From Paenibacillus helianthi (GTDB taxonomy: Bacteria; Bacillota; Bacilli; Paenibacillales; Paenibacillaceae), in the NCBI RefSeq assembly GCF_001909055.1, contig NZ_LVWI01000075.1, positions 1 to 32,226 of the forward strand: DNA of 32,226 nucleotides, in the 5' to 3' direction. Made by a program: the position numbers and the translations under genes. The notes beneath the pieces were generated by a model, which saw only the letters and a list, made by a program, of their open reading frames with translations, did not search any database and had not been told where the DNA came from. The first letter of the stretch is position 1. Every line of letters starts with the position of its first letter. Shown one piece after another: positions 8,161 through 16,709 of this stretch.

Positions 8161-8856
8161 TCAGGGTTTGAACCGGTACCCCGCTCCCCAGACCGTCTGA
8201 ATATACTTCGGATTGCCCGGGTCCTCCTCGATCTTGTCACGGAGCCTGTTGATATGCACCGCCACCGTAGCATTGTCACCTACAGCGTCATAACCCCAAA
8301 TTCGCTCGTACAAAGAATCTTTGCTGAACACGATGTCCGCATTGACTACAAGAAAATATAAAAGGTCAAACTCCTTTTTCTTCAAATCCAGCTCCCGGCC
8401 TTTAAGATAAGCTCTATGCGACTGGGTATTGATTACGAATGGACCCATTTCGATGCTGCTGTTCTGAGCCATTGTTACATTTCCGCCTTTGAGGCGTTCA
8501 TATTGCGCCAGGTTGGATTTGACCCGGGCCACCAGCTCACTTGGGGAAAAGGGCTTGATGATATAATCATCGGCCCCGAGTCCCAGACCGCGGATTTTAT
8601 CAATGTCCTCCTGCTTGGCTGTAACCATCAGGATCGGGATGTCGAGCTTGCCTCTAAGCTTGCGGCACACGGAAAAACCATCCTCGCCAGGCAGCATCAA
8701 ATCGAGCAGAACGAGTTGGAATTGTCCCGAAAGGGCCTTTTCTACCCCGGTTATCCCGTCTTCCGCGATCTCAACCGCAAACTGGTTAATCTCCAAATAA
8801 TCACGCTCTATCGAAGCGATGGCGCTGTCGTCTTCAATAATTAATATTTTCTTCAT
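8161..8856 (-). CDS. OmpR/PhoB-family response regulator
   Basis: Protein of 231 aa. The receiver domain (1-115) shows acidic residues E8/D9/D10, phosphoacceptor D52 (LLDLMLP), T79 and K101 (IKPF). The C-terminal winged helix (about 130-231) ends with the conserved DNATVAVHINRLRDKIE and VWGAGYRF. The start overlaps the kinase stop (ATGA at 8856-8853) and has AAAGGGG 8 nt upstream; an upstream in-frame extension is not needed. As last gene of the six-gene operon it probably receives phosphate from the adjacent kinase and regulates the exporter operon itself, as in cell-envelope-stress systems of Bacillota. Confidence 0.93.
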   Translation of the reverse strand: MKKILIIEDDSAIASIERDYLEINQFAVEIAEDGITGVEKALSGQFQLVLLDLMLPGEDGFSVCRKLRGKLDIPILMVTAKQEDIDKIRGLGLGADDYIIKPFSPSELVARVKSNLAQYERLKGGNVTMAQNSSIEMGPFVINTQSHRAYLKGRELDLKKKEFDLLYFLVVNADIVFSKDSLYERIWGYDAVGDNATVAVHINRLRDKIEEDPGNPKYIQTVWGAGYRFKP

Positions 8857-10301
8857 GCTATTGCCCCTTTGCTTAGAACTGGCAGCTTGATAACCATACA
8901 TAAACCGTCTGCCGAAGAGAGTTCAGCGTGAATACTTCCACCCATCCGGTCCACTGCCTTTGCCGTTATCGCAAGTCCTAATCCGCTGCCCTTGTTGGGA
9001 TTATTGCGGGAAGGATCGCTACGGTAGAACACGTCAAACAATTTCTCCAGGGCTTCCACCGGCACACCGGGCCCATCATCGGATAAATAGATAAAGACTT
9101 CGTTACCCTTAGCTTCAGTACGTATATTTACATGGCCATGTTCTTTATTTTTGTATTTCAAGCTATTCTCCAGAATATTAGAAAAGACGCTGTTAAGTTG
9201 AACCGGATCAGCAAAGATGAGCACATTTTCGGCTAAAGCCGTAATATTCACTTCCAGCCCATTTTCTCTATATTCCTCTGCTGTGGCTTTAACCAAGGAT
9301 AATATCTCCTGATTGACTTCCAGCGGTTCAGGATCGTAGGGATAATCGCCCAAGTCCATTTTCGAAAATAGGGAGATTTTGGCCACCATCCGGTCGATGT
9401 CCTCAGCTTTGGTTTTAATCATGCGGATATAGTTTTGTTGGGATTCCGGTGTCTGGGCCACACCATCCAATAAGCCTTCTGAATAGGCGCGTACAGAGGT
9501 TAATGGAGAGCGGAGATCATGCGATATTCCGGCAAGGAGCTCTTTTCGGTTCTCATCCTGTTTCTGTATAAGCTGAAGAGATTCTTTCAGGCGTACGGCC
9601 ATATCATTAAAATCCTCGCAGATGGAGGCGAATTCATCCTTGTTCTCGTAGTGAATTCTAACATCCAAATTGCCGTCCCTGAGCTGATGAACGCCATCAA
9701 CCAAAGTATCCAAGGGCAGCTTAATTCGTTTGAACACAAACCGGGTAAGAAAACGGTTAGTTAAGATAATCGCGACGATGATGCCGAGGAAAAATAAAAT
9801 AACGAACATAATGATCTCAGGCGGGAAATCCTCATAATTGAAATCAGATATGATGTTGAAAATGATCACTGTATACGTTTTGCCGTTAACGTTCATCTTC
9901 TCTGCGTATACTTCTTCGTTATTGAGGGAGGCGGAGCCTTCTCCCTTCAATGCCCAAATCGCCCCGGTAAGCTCTTCGGTATACCGAATGTTAAGAGTTC
10001 CGAAGCTAAATATATTCTTTTCGGAAGAGTAAATATTCAGACTCAGCTCATTTTTTTGCAATACCTGTTCCAGCGCAGTCTTGGTTTTTGCCTGCTCCTG
10101 CTGGGTTCCGTTCTCAAGAAATTGCTTAGCTTTATGAATCAGATCATCGCGCGAATCATAGAACTGATCATCTTTTTGAACCCCGTCTTGCGAGGCTCGG
10201 AAAATAATCTCTCCGCCGACAAAGATAATAAGCAGGGAAATGAGCACAGGGATTACAATCATCAGGATATTTGAAATGAACAAGCGCCGCTTAATGGTCA
10301 T
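8853..10301 (-). CDS. HAMP-type sensor histidine kinase
   Basis: Protein of 482 aa from the ATG at 10301. Membrane helices at about 10-30 and 162-182 flank an extracellular domain of about 130 residues. HAMP lies at about 185-240, and the HisKA H-box is LLAGISHDLRSPLTSVR with H261. The ATPase domain has N-box NSVFSNILENSLKYK, DDGPGV and GSGLGLAI. The chosen ATG has AAGGAG at a rather long spacing (13 nt). The ATG at 10349 (498 aa, weak GGGG site) is the alternative. The frame runs even further into the permease gene, but that part is spurious. It pairs with the overlapping regulator gene; the signal is unknown, perhaps the exported substrate. Confidence 0.92.
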   Translation of the reverse strand: MTIKRRLFISNILMIVIPVLISLLIIFVGGEIIFRASQDGVQKDDQFYDSRDDLIHKAKQFLENGTQQEQAKTKTALEQVLQKNELSLNIYSSEKNIFSFGTLNIRYTEELTGAIWALKGEGSASLNNEEVYAEKMNVNGKTYTVIIFNIISDFNYEDFPPEIIMFVILFFLGIIVAIILTNRFLTRFVFKRIKLPLDTLVDGVHQLRDGNLDVRIHYENKDEFASICEDFNDMAVRLKESLQLIQKQDENRKELLAGISHDLRSPLTSVRAYSEGLLDGVAQTPESQQNYIRMIKTKAEDIDRMVAKISLFSKMDLGDYPYDPEPLEVNQEILSLVKATAEEYRENGLEVNITALAENVLIFADPVQLNSVFSNILENSLKYKNKEHGHVNIRTEAKGNEVFIYLSDDGPGVPVEALEKLFDVFYRSDPSRNNPNKGSGLGLAITAKAVDRMGGSIHAELSSADGLCMVIKLPVLSKGAIA

Positions 10302-10368
10302 ACTGCGTTCCCAGCTCCTTCTTGTAGCCGTTTCTACTTGTTCAATCATATCATAGTACCCCGGTTCG

Positions 10369-11541
10369 TTAATCCGTGCGTAGTGCATAAATCGGCCGGA
10401 GTCTTGCTGCTTTGTTGGCCGGCAACAGTCCGAAGAACACACCGATAAAGAGAGAGAACAGGAACGAAATCACAACCATGTTCCAGGCGTAGCCTACCTG
10501 TAATGAAGTGAACTTGCCGACTAACCAAGTGAGCCCTAGTCCAACGCCAATTCCCACCACTCCGCCAAGGGTGCTTAAGAAGATGGACTCTATCATAAAC
10601 TGCAGCAATACATCCCGCTTTTTAGCACCAATGGCCTTGCGAATTCCGATTTCCCGTGTTCGTTCGTTGACCGAGACAATCATGATATTCATGATCCCGA
10701 TTCCACCCACAATCAAGGAAATTCCGGCAATTCCTGCGAGTCCAATCGAAAGGGTGTTGGTGGTTTTTTTTACAGTATCCATGATCTCCTTGGAGTCGTA
10801 AACAAAGTAAGAATCTTTGGCTTTTAGAAACTTCTTGTCCAGGATACTTCCGATCCTGCTCTTGACAGGTTTAACGTCTTCATCAGCCAGTACCTTGACG
10901 GTGAAATTTTGAATGCCTTTACTCTGAAGCAGCCGTTCAGCTGAAGATACAGGGATGAGGATTTTGTCATCATTTGATCCAGCCATTGACGTCCCTTTCG
11001 CTTGCAACAAACCAACGATTGTAAAGGTATTTCCATTAAGCTGTATATCTTTCCCAACCGGATTCTCAGTGCCGTACAGCTTTTTTGCAGTGCCCGCACC
11101 AATCAGAGCTACCTTTTGGCGGTACTGGATATCTATATCGAGCAGGAATCGGCCGGACTGGACATGGAAATCCTTCACCTTCTCGTAGCTCGGCGTTACC
11201 CCTTCAAGCGGGACGCTTTTATTCTTGGTACGGTATTTGGCGGTAATGTTGCTGCTGATGCTGGGGGACACGAGATCTACACCCGGGAGCTTGGCATAGG
11301 CCATCACCTCGTCATACTCCAATGAATTGACAGCTCCCCGTCCTGTGATCATTACCGCCATCTGGTTCGTGCCCAGATCACTGAGCTGACCAGAAATCTG
11401 GCCGGTGACGCCCTGTCCGACGGATACAAGCAGAATAACGGATGACACTCCGATGATGATTCCCAGCATGGTAAGGAACGAACGAACCTTGTTGCCGATG
11501 ATGCTCATGAGCGCCATGCGTATGCTTTGAAAAAAGATCAT
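10369..11541 (-). CDS. MacB-like ABC transporter permease (FtsX family)
   Basis: Protein of 390 aa. An N-terminal helix (LTMLGIIIGVSSVILLVSVG, about 24-43) is followed by a large MacB-type extracellular domain of about 210 residues. The three C-terminal helices come with the signature NERTREIGIRKAIGAKKRDV. This is the MacB/FtsX permease fold with the ATPase on a separate chain. It overlaps the ATPase gene by 4 bp (ATGA). MacB-like exporters work by mechanotransmission, pushing a substrate outside the membrane rather than moving it through a channel. Likely partners are the adaptor and ATPase encoded upstream. Substrate unknown; an antimicrobial, peptide or the operon's own secreted protein are possibilities. 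Confidence 0.93.
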   Translation of the reverse strand: MIFFQSIRMALMSIIGNKVRSFLTMLGIIIGVSSVILLVSVGQGVTGQISGQLSDLGTNQMAVMITGRGAVNSLEYDEVMAYAKLPGVDLVSPSISSNITAKYRTKNKSVPLEGVTPSYEKVKDFHVQSGRFLLDIDIQYRQKVALIGAGTAKKLYGTENPVGKDIQLNGNTFTIVGLLQAKGTSMAGSNDDKILIPVSSAERLLQSKGIQNFTVKVLADEDVKPVKSRIGSILDKKFLKAKDSYFVYDSKEIMDTVKKTTNTLSIGLAGIAGISLIVGGIGIMNIMIVSVNERTREIGIRKAIGAKKRDVLLQFMIESIFLSTLGGVVGIGVGLGLTWLVGKFTSLQVGYAWNMVVISFLFSLFIGVFFGLLPANKAARLRPIYALRTD

Positions 11542-12233
11542 TCGTCATTTCTCCGATCTTCTACCAGATTTCCATCCTGAATCCGAATGACCCGTTTTGC
11601 CTGCTTGGCAATCTCCAGATCATGGGTAATCAGAATAATCGTATGCCCCTGTGCATTCAGCATCTTGATCATCTGCATCACCTCTTGCCCTGTCTTGGTA
11701 TCCAGCGCTCCGGTTGGTTCGTCCGCAAGAAGCATGGGAGGATTGCCCGCGAGTGCTCTTGCGATGGCTACCCGCTGCTGCTGCCCCCCGGATAGCTCGC
11801 TGGGACGGTGATGCATCCGATCGTGAAGCCCTACCTTTTCCAGCGCCACTTCTGCCAGCTTTCTTCTTTCCCGGTGAGTCATGCCCCGATAAATCAGGGG
11901 CAGCTCTACATTTTCTACAGCGGAGAGCTTTGGCAATAAGTTAAAGCTCTGGAAGATAAATCCGATTTTCTCGTTGCGGATCTGCGCCATGCGGTTGTCT
12001 GACAGCTTTCTGACATCCTGTCCGTCAAGAGAATAGCTTCCTTCATTGGAGAGGTCCAGGCAGCCGATCATGTTCATGAGCGTTGATTTGCCTGAACCCG
12101 AAGGGCCGATAATAGCCACGAACTCCCCGTGGCTGATCGTAAACGAGAGTCCTTTTAGCACCGTCATCCGTTCCCCTGCCATCGTATAGCCGTGGACCAT
12201 ATTTTCAATCCGAATCAAGGGTTCGCCGCTCAT
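11538..12233 (-). CDS. MacB/LolD-like ABC transporter ATP-binding protein
   Basis: Protein of 231 aa, normal length for this family. Walker A is GPSGSGKST (43-51), the signature LSGGQQQRVAIARAL begins at 147, and Walker B MLLADEP with catalytic E172 is followed by TGALD and an H-loop histidine (LITHD). It provides ATP hydrolysis for the FtsX-type permease. Both ends overlap neighbours by 4 bp (ATGA at 12233 and at 11541), so the adaptor, ATPase and permease are translationally coupled. Confidence 0.95.
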   Translation of the reverse strand: MSGEPLIRIENMVHGYTMAGERMTVLKGLSFTISHGEFVAIIGPSGSGKSTLMNMIGCLDLSNEGSYSLDGQDVRKLSDNRMAQIRNEKIGFIFQSFNLLPKLSAVENVELPLIYRGMTHRERRKLAEVALEKVGLHDRMHHRPSELSGGQQQRVAIARALAGNPPMLLADEPTGALDTKTGQEVMQMIKMLNAQGHTIILITHDLEIAKQAKRVIRIQDGNLVEDRRNDE

Positions 12234-13393
12234 AGTCCACCCCCTGCGGGAGACATTTCTCCACCTCCGCTGTTTCCACTGTCTCCACCGAAGAAGCCCT
12301 GATCCTGGGAAGTCGAACTTGCGCTGCTTGGCGCGATAACGGTTGGAATAACCACCTGTTCCCCGAGCTTCAACCCGCCGGTGATCTCAATCTGACTCTC
12401 ATCGTGAACGCCGACGGTAACGGCCTTTTCTTCAGGTACAGGGGCTATGTCCGTTTTCGCCGTATTGTTCAACACCTGAACGAAATATGTATCACCCTTC
12501 TGAGTCACGGATTCAATAGGAAGCACCAGAATCCCCTTCTTCTCTTCAATTTGAATTCTCCCCTGCGCTGACATTCCGGCCTTTACATCCCCGGGATCGG
12601 ATAGACGGATCGTGACATCAAATAAGGATACACCGTTTGTAATCTTGCCTTCATTTGCAATTGCGACCACTGTGCCGGGGTAGTTCTTATTTGCCAAAGC
12701 ATCCAGTTTAACCGTTGCGGTCATTCCCAGCTTGATCTTGGGGATATCCAGCTCATCCACCCGGATGGTTGCGCTCAGATTCTGGTAATCGGTAATCTTG
12801 AAGGCTTCCGCGCCGTTAACGACTGCTCCGCCTGAAGATACGCTAATCTTGGTAATCGTCCCCTCCATGGGCGAGGTCAATGGGGCACGAGGGGTCTGAT
12901 CCTTGTGCAGTGCAGCAATTTCAGCCTCAGTGGCGGCGATATCTTCCTTGGACCTTTCAATAGCCAGCTTTGCCGTGTCCACTTCGCCCTGCACCGCACC
13001 GTCCATTACAAGCTTCTTATACTGATCCTGTTTGTCCTGCAGCGCGTTTTGGTTCTGCCTTAGCATGTTAAGCTGCTGCCTGAGGCTGCTGTCCACATTT
13101 GTTGCTTTATAGGTCATCAAGAGCTGGCCTTTCTTAACCCGAGCGTTTGCGCTGACAAATACCCGGGCCACGTTTCCTTGATCCTTGGCGAAGACCGTTT
13201 CTGAGTGTGTAGCTTTGACAGAGCCGGAGCCTTTGACAATGACAGAGATATCTCCCTTTTGCACTGCGGTTGTTTTGACGGTTACTTCGGCCCCTTGCTT
13301 GTTTTTGTCTGGCGACAAGGTAACTACCGCAGTGCCTGTTGCCACAAGCGCAAGGATCACAGCCGATATCCAGACCCCTTTTTTTATCTTCAT
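12230..13393 (-). CDS. MacA-like efflux adaptor (HlyD/RND membrane-fusion family)
   Basis: Protein of 387 aa. An N-terminal membrane anchor (about 7-27) is followed by split lipoyl/barrel-sandwich halves around a helical hairpin (about 100-165, rich in Gln/Lys/Glu). The second lipoyl half (SPMEGTITKISVSSGGAV) and beta-barrel domains then follow. The C-terminus is a Ser/Gly-rich tail (GGDSGNSGGGEM). The order adaptor-ATPase-permease is that of MacAB-like systems. In Gram-positives there is no outer-membrane partner, so the adaptor would act outside the cytoplasmic membrane. The start has GGAGG 7 nt upstream, located in the last codons of the preceding gene, with an ATGA overlap. Confidence 0.92.
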   Translation of the reverse strand: MKIKKGVWISAVILALVATGTAVVTLSPDKNKQGAEVTVKTTAVQKGDISVIVKGSGSVKATHSETVFAKDQGNVARVFVSANARVKKGQLLMTYKATNVDSSLRQQLNMLRQNQNALQDKQDQYKKLVMDGAVQGEVDTAKLAIERSKEDIAATEAEIAALHKDQTPRAPLTSPMEGTITKISVSSGGAVVNGAEAFKITDYQNLSATIRVDELDIPKIKLGMTATVKLDALANKNYPGTVVAIANEGKITNGVSLFDVTIRLSDPGDVKAGMSAQGRIQIEEKKGILVLPIESVTQKGDTYFVQVLNNTAKTDIAPVPEEKAVTVGVHDESQIEITGGLKLGEQVVIPTVIAPSSASSTSQDQGFFGGDSGNSGGGEMSPAGGGL

Positions 13394-15954
13394 AATGATC
13401 CTCCACCGTTCGTGTTAGTGCTGTCCTTAGGGGCAGGGGTACTTGTGGGATCGGGAGCCTTTGGTGTCGGGACGTAGGTCAAATTATAGGTTTGGCTTCC
13501 CAGCTTGATTCGCTCGCCCTGGAACTCGTCATACAGATTAAGAATGAAATTCCCGCCTTTCAGCGTCTTATATAAGCTGCTTATGAAGGTTGTGGAATAG
13601 GTCATGAATTGTCCCGGTGTAAGATCTGTACCGGGTGTCAGTGTTCTTTCCTGGCTTTGGCCGTAGGGGTCCATTAGCTGCACAACCAGCTTATGTCCAT
13701 AGGTTCCCATATCATAGATGCTGCTCTTGCCCAGGCTGTAGGTCAGGTTGGTTGAGAGTGTTTCCTGGCCCTCCGTCAATGTCCCTGTAGCTCCGGTTAT
13801 CGTGAGACTATAAGGGAATAATTCCACACCGCCGCTAAGTGCGGTTAGAGGAGCCGGCGTTTGCTTGTTCAGTGCGAGCGCTACAGTGTTGATGTAAGCC
13901 GTCGGCGTTCCGCCCGGCAGCGTAAGCTTGCTATCACTCACGCCTTCCCCGACATAGAGAGTCAGCTTGGAGGTGTCTACCGACACAGGCAGCTTGCTCC
14001 ACACGGTTACCAGATTTTTGCCCTTAGGTCCCGTCGCCAGCTCCGATTGGCTGATTTCCGCTTCGTAATAATCATCGCCTGACGTCTTATAGTAAGCTAC
14101 GAGCTTGGCCTGATCCGATTTACGGGTTTCTTCGCTGTTCATTTCCAGCTCTGTGTACACGATGTTCTTGCTTGTTCCGGGATATACAGTGGTCCGGCGT
14201 TCCTTGATCTCCGCCCGTTTACCCGGCGTTTCAATATGGAACGATTTGCCTTGGTCTACCGTAAGGGCCGTAGCAGCCACCTGTCTTGTGTTCAAGGAGA
14301 GGAAGGACTCCGCAGTATCGCCAGAACCGCTGGTGAGCTCGATATTGATGTGCTCGAAGCCCAGCTCATAAGGGATTTTGCCGATCACATAATAACTAGC
14401 ACTTTCCCCAGAAGCTAGCGTAGGGTCTGAATCGGCTGCAACAACCTGAATCGAACTGCCCAGATCGTGGGTTCCGGCTTTCATCGCGCCGGTGAGCGAA
14501 GGCATTGTAACCGTGGAAGTTTTGGTGTTGCGGATGCGAACTTTGGCTACAACCACATCTTCAGCGGACCAGGGCATACGCTCTACGGACTCGAGATTGA
14601 TGCCGAAGGTTCCGTAGCTGTTATCCAGTACATATTCAGAGTTCACGTAACGGTCCTGCTCCAGCGCATAAGGAATCTGGTAAAAGGCCGTAGGAAAGAT
14701 GATTTTGCCTTCAGCTGCGGGCTCTACTAACAGGAGCTGAAGCGTACCCTGACTCAGTTCAATCGGCACTTCTGCGGAGAACTGGAGAATTCGCTCCTCA
14801 AGCGGCTTCAGTGTAAGACTGCTGAAAGCTTTGGTATTTACCGGTAAGGTATAACCCTCTACGGCTTTGACAGATACATCATAGCTCGGCAGAGTTACTG
14901 CTTTGTTGCCGACATTTTTCACCCGAAACTGCAGATTCCATAGTGCTTTGTCACCCTTAGCCGTAACGGAGGCTTTTGTCAGCTGTGTCTCTACGGTATT
15001 ACTACTGATGCTGAGCTTCTTCGTCGCATACGCAGCTACACTGAGGCTCGGGGAGGTAGAAGCAGGCAGCAGGAAGGAGGCCACGGGCAGGTCGGCCTTA
15101 AGCTCGGTACTTTCCCGGGTGATGGACAGTGACATATTGCTTGTATTGGTGTAGGAAGGGATTTCAGTCAGATAGTAGACTGTCCTCTTCTCCCCGGATT
15201 GCACTTTATAGTCGCGGCTGGTATCGCTTAACGTAAGCTCGAACATGGAGCCGCCGGAGGACTCCAGATATACCCGGTAGCTTGGAGCGCTCAACACCTT
15301 GGAGCCCAGATTCGTTAGGCTTAAGGCGATTTTGGCGTAGACTTTGCTGTTGAAATGGTAGATTTGCAGATTCTCTGGCTTCAAGGATACCGGAAGGCTG
15401 TTCATGGTGATCTTTTTACTCTGGCCCTGCTGGACGGATGAGGAATATGGTGTCGGGATGGCAAAGGTGCCCAGCTTCTTCTGGTAATCGGAACCGCTGA
15501 AGTCCCAACCGAACATGGATACTTTGATCCCGCTGAGCTTGGTGGTCTTACGGACATTCACGTAATATGTAACAGATAATTGGTCCTTGGGGGGGACTTC
15601 CACTTTGTTTTTATCTTCTGGTACAGGGTTGCTTTTGATCTCTATGCCTTCAGGAGTGGTTACTTTTGAGAATCCATTAAAAAGCTTATAGGGACTGCCG
15701 CTCGTATTGGTATAAGTAAGTGTATAAATGAGGCTGTTTCCGGTTTCCTCCTTAGCCAGCTGCAAATCGGTCAATCTGACGCTAACGCCAGCCTGAATGG
15801 AGATAGAGGCCAGCTTAGTCAGAGCATCGACACTCCGCGGAATGTCTTTATTTATAGGAATGCTGCCGGGTGCCGCAAACGCCGGCAAGCTGAGCTGTTG
15901 ACTAGCCACAATCACTCCTGCCAGCAGAACGGCATAGGCACGGTAATTCTTCAT
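13390..15954 (-). CDS. Large secreted protein of unknown family (exporter operon first gene)
   Basis: Protein of 854 aa with a Sec signal peptide (MKNYRAYAVLLAG... ending SLPAFA-APG, cleavage near residue 28). The mature part consists mainly of alternating beta-strand-like segments that repeat a pattern: a YTNTSGSPY or LTNLGSK-type motif, then a GEK-type turn and a Y-rich strand. This resembles several immunoglobulin-like or NEW3-like sandwiches of about 120-150 residues each. It ends in a Pro/Thr-rich low-complexity tail finishing GGGSL. There is no cell-wall anchor or catalytic motif. The start has AGGAGGG at 7 nt. It is first in the operon with a MacAB-like exporter and two-component system, so it may be a surface accessory, substrate binder or signal sensor. 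I do not recognise the family. Confidence 0.8.
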   Translation of the reverse strand: MKNYRAYAVLLAGVIVASQQLSLPAFAAPGSIPINKDIPRSVDALTKLASISIQAGVSVRLTDLQLAKEETGNSLIYTLTYTNTSGSPYKLFNGFSKVTTPEGIEIKSNPVPEDKNKVEVPPKDQLSVTYYVNVRKTTKLSGIKVSMFGWDFSGSDYQKKLGTFAIPTPYSSSVQQGQSKKITMNSLPVSLKPENLQIYHFNSKVYAKIALSLTNLGSKVLSAPSYRVYLESSGGSMFELTLSDTSRDYKVQSGEKRTVYYLTEIPSYTNTSNMSLSITRESTELKADLPVASFLLPASTSPSLSVAAYATKKLSISSNTVETQLTKASVTAKGDKALWNLQFRVKNVGNKAVTLPSYDVSVKAVEGYTLPVNTKAFSSLTLKPLEERILQFSAEVPIELSQGTLQLLLVEPAAEGKIIFPTAFYQIPYALEQDRYVNSEYVLDNSYGTFGINLESVERMPWSAEDVVVAKVRIRNTKTSTVTMPSLTGAMKAGTHDLGSSIQVVAADSDPTLASGESASYYVIGKIPYELGFEHINIELTSGSGDTAESFLSLNTRQVAATALTVDQGKSFHIETPGKRAEIKERRTTVYPGTSKNIVYTELEMNSEETRKSDQAKLVAYYKTSGDDYYEAEISQSELATGPKGKNLVTVWSKLPVSVDTSKLTLYVGEGVSDSKLTLPGGTPTAYINTVALALNKQTPAPLTALSGGVELFPYSLTITGATGTLTEGQETLSTNLTYSLGKSSIYDMGTYGHKLVVQLMDPYGQSQERTLTPGTDLTPGQFMTYSTTFISSLYKTLKGGNFILNLYDEFQGERIKLGSQTYNLTYVPTPKAPDPTSTPAPKDSTNTNGGGSL

Positions 15955-15978
15955 ATACTTCCCTCCTAATATTCATAG

Positions 15979-16035
15979 CCCTATCATAAAAGGCAGTTTT
16001 AAAATAGGGATAAATAAAGAGGCGAAGAGTTCGCC
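15979..16035. promoter_or_regulatory. Divergent control region with two inverted repeats
   Basis: Between the exporter operon and the sigma gene lie an imperfect repeat with 13-bp arms (CCCTATcataaaa ... ttttaaaATAGGG, 15979-16009) and a perfect 15-bp palindrome GGCGAA-GAG-TTCGCC (16021-16035). The palindrome falls in the spacer of a weak minus-strand -35/-10 pair (TTGCGG, 17 nt, TATTTA), which would suit an activator-dependent promoter bound by the operon's own regulator. Which protein binds is not known. Confidence 0.4.
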
Positions 16036-16130
16036 GCAAACTTAAACAGATGTTAAACTTTTTATAAATTGAACCATTTAGGCAAAAGGAGCCAATATCT
16101 GTTGTAAGACCCGAATGGAGGCCGGCCCTT

Positions 16131-16709
16131 ATGAAGGACTTAGACTTGAACCCGTGGCTTATCCGGATGAGCCAGGGGGATGAAGAAGCATTCCAAGTCG
16201 TTTACGAAGCAACACGCGAGCATGCTTACCGGTTAATCGGTTACCTCGCTCCAAGCAGGAAAGATATTGCAGATATTATGAGTGAAGTCTATTTCGAGCT
16301 ATACAAAAGTGTAGGCAGGTATGATCCGGAACTACAATTCAATTCATGGTTCAACGGATTGATTGTCAGGCAAGTGCGCAACTGGAAGCGGAAGGAGTGG
16401 CGGCTGTTCCGGATCACGGAAAAACTGAAGCTGAGCACCGCCAAATCATCCGATGCTGCTGCAGAGCTGCGGCTAACGGAGCTGGATGATCAGCTTGAGC
16501 TGCTTCCGGTTCTCCAGACACTATCGCTCAAATTCAAAGAGGTTATTGTCCTCCGCTATTATCAGGACTGCTCGCTGGAAGAAATTGCCGTATTGCTGAA
16601 GATTCCAATAGGTACCGTAAAATCCAGGCATCATCATGCGCTCAAGCAGCTGCGCCAGCGGTTCGACGAACTGGGATTGCGAAAGGAGGGGGATGGCTTT
16701 GTCTATTGA
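16131..16709 (+). CDS. ECF-type RNA polymerase sigma factor
   Basis: Protein of 192 aa with the two-domain layout of extracytoplasmic-function sigma factors. Region 2 spans about 18-95 (QGDEEAFQVVYEATR, then DIADIMSEVYFELYKS and FNSWFNGLIVRQVRNWKRKE). Region 4 spans about 130-185 (LSLKFKEVIVLRYYQDCSLEEIA, then a helix-turn-helix with IGTVKSRHHHALKQL). GGAGG lies 9 nt before the ATG. It overlaps the following gene by 17 bp, the usual sign of a sigma/anti-sigma pair. A role in envelope stress is inferred from the ECF family and from its divergent position to the exporter operon. Confidence 0.93.
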   Translation: MKDLDLNPWLIRMSQGDEEAFQVVYEATREHAYRLIGYLAPSRKDIADIMSEVYFELYKSVGRYDPELQFNSWFNGLIVRQVRNWKRKEWRLFRITEKLKLSTAKSSDAAAELRLTELDDQLELLPVLQTLSLKFKEVIVLRYYQDCSLEEIAVLLKIPIGTVKSRHHHALKQLRQRFDELGLRKEGDGFVY

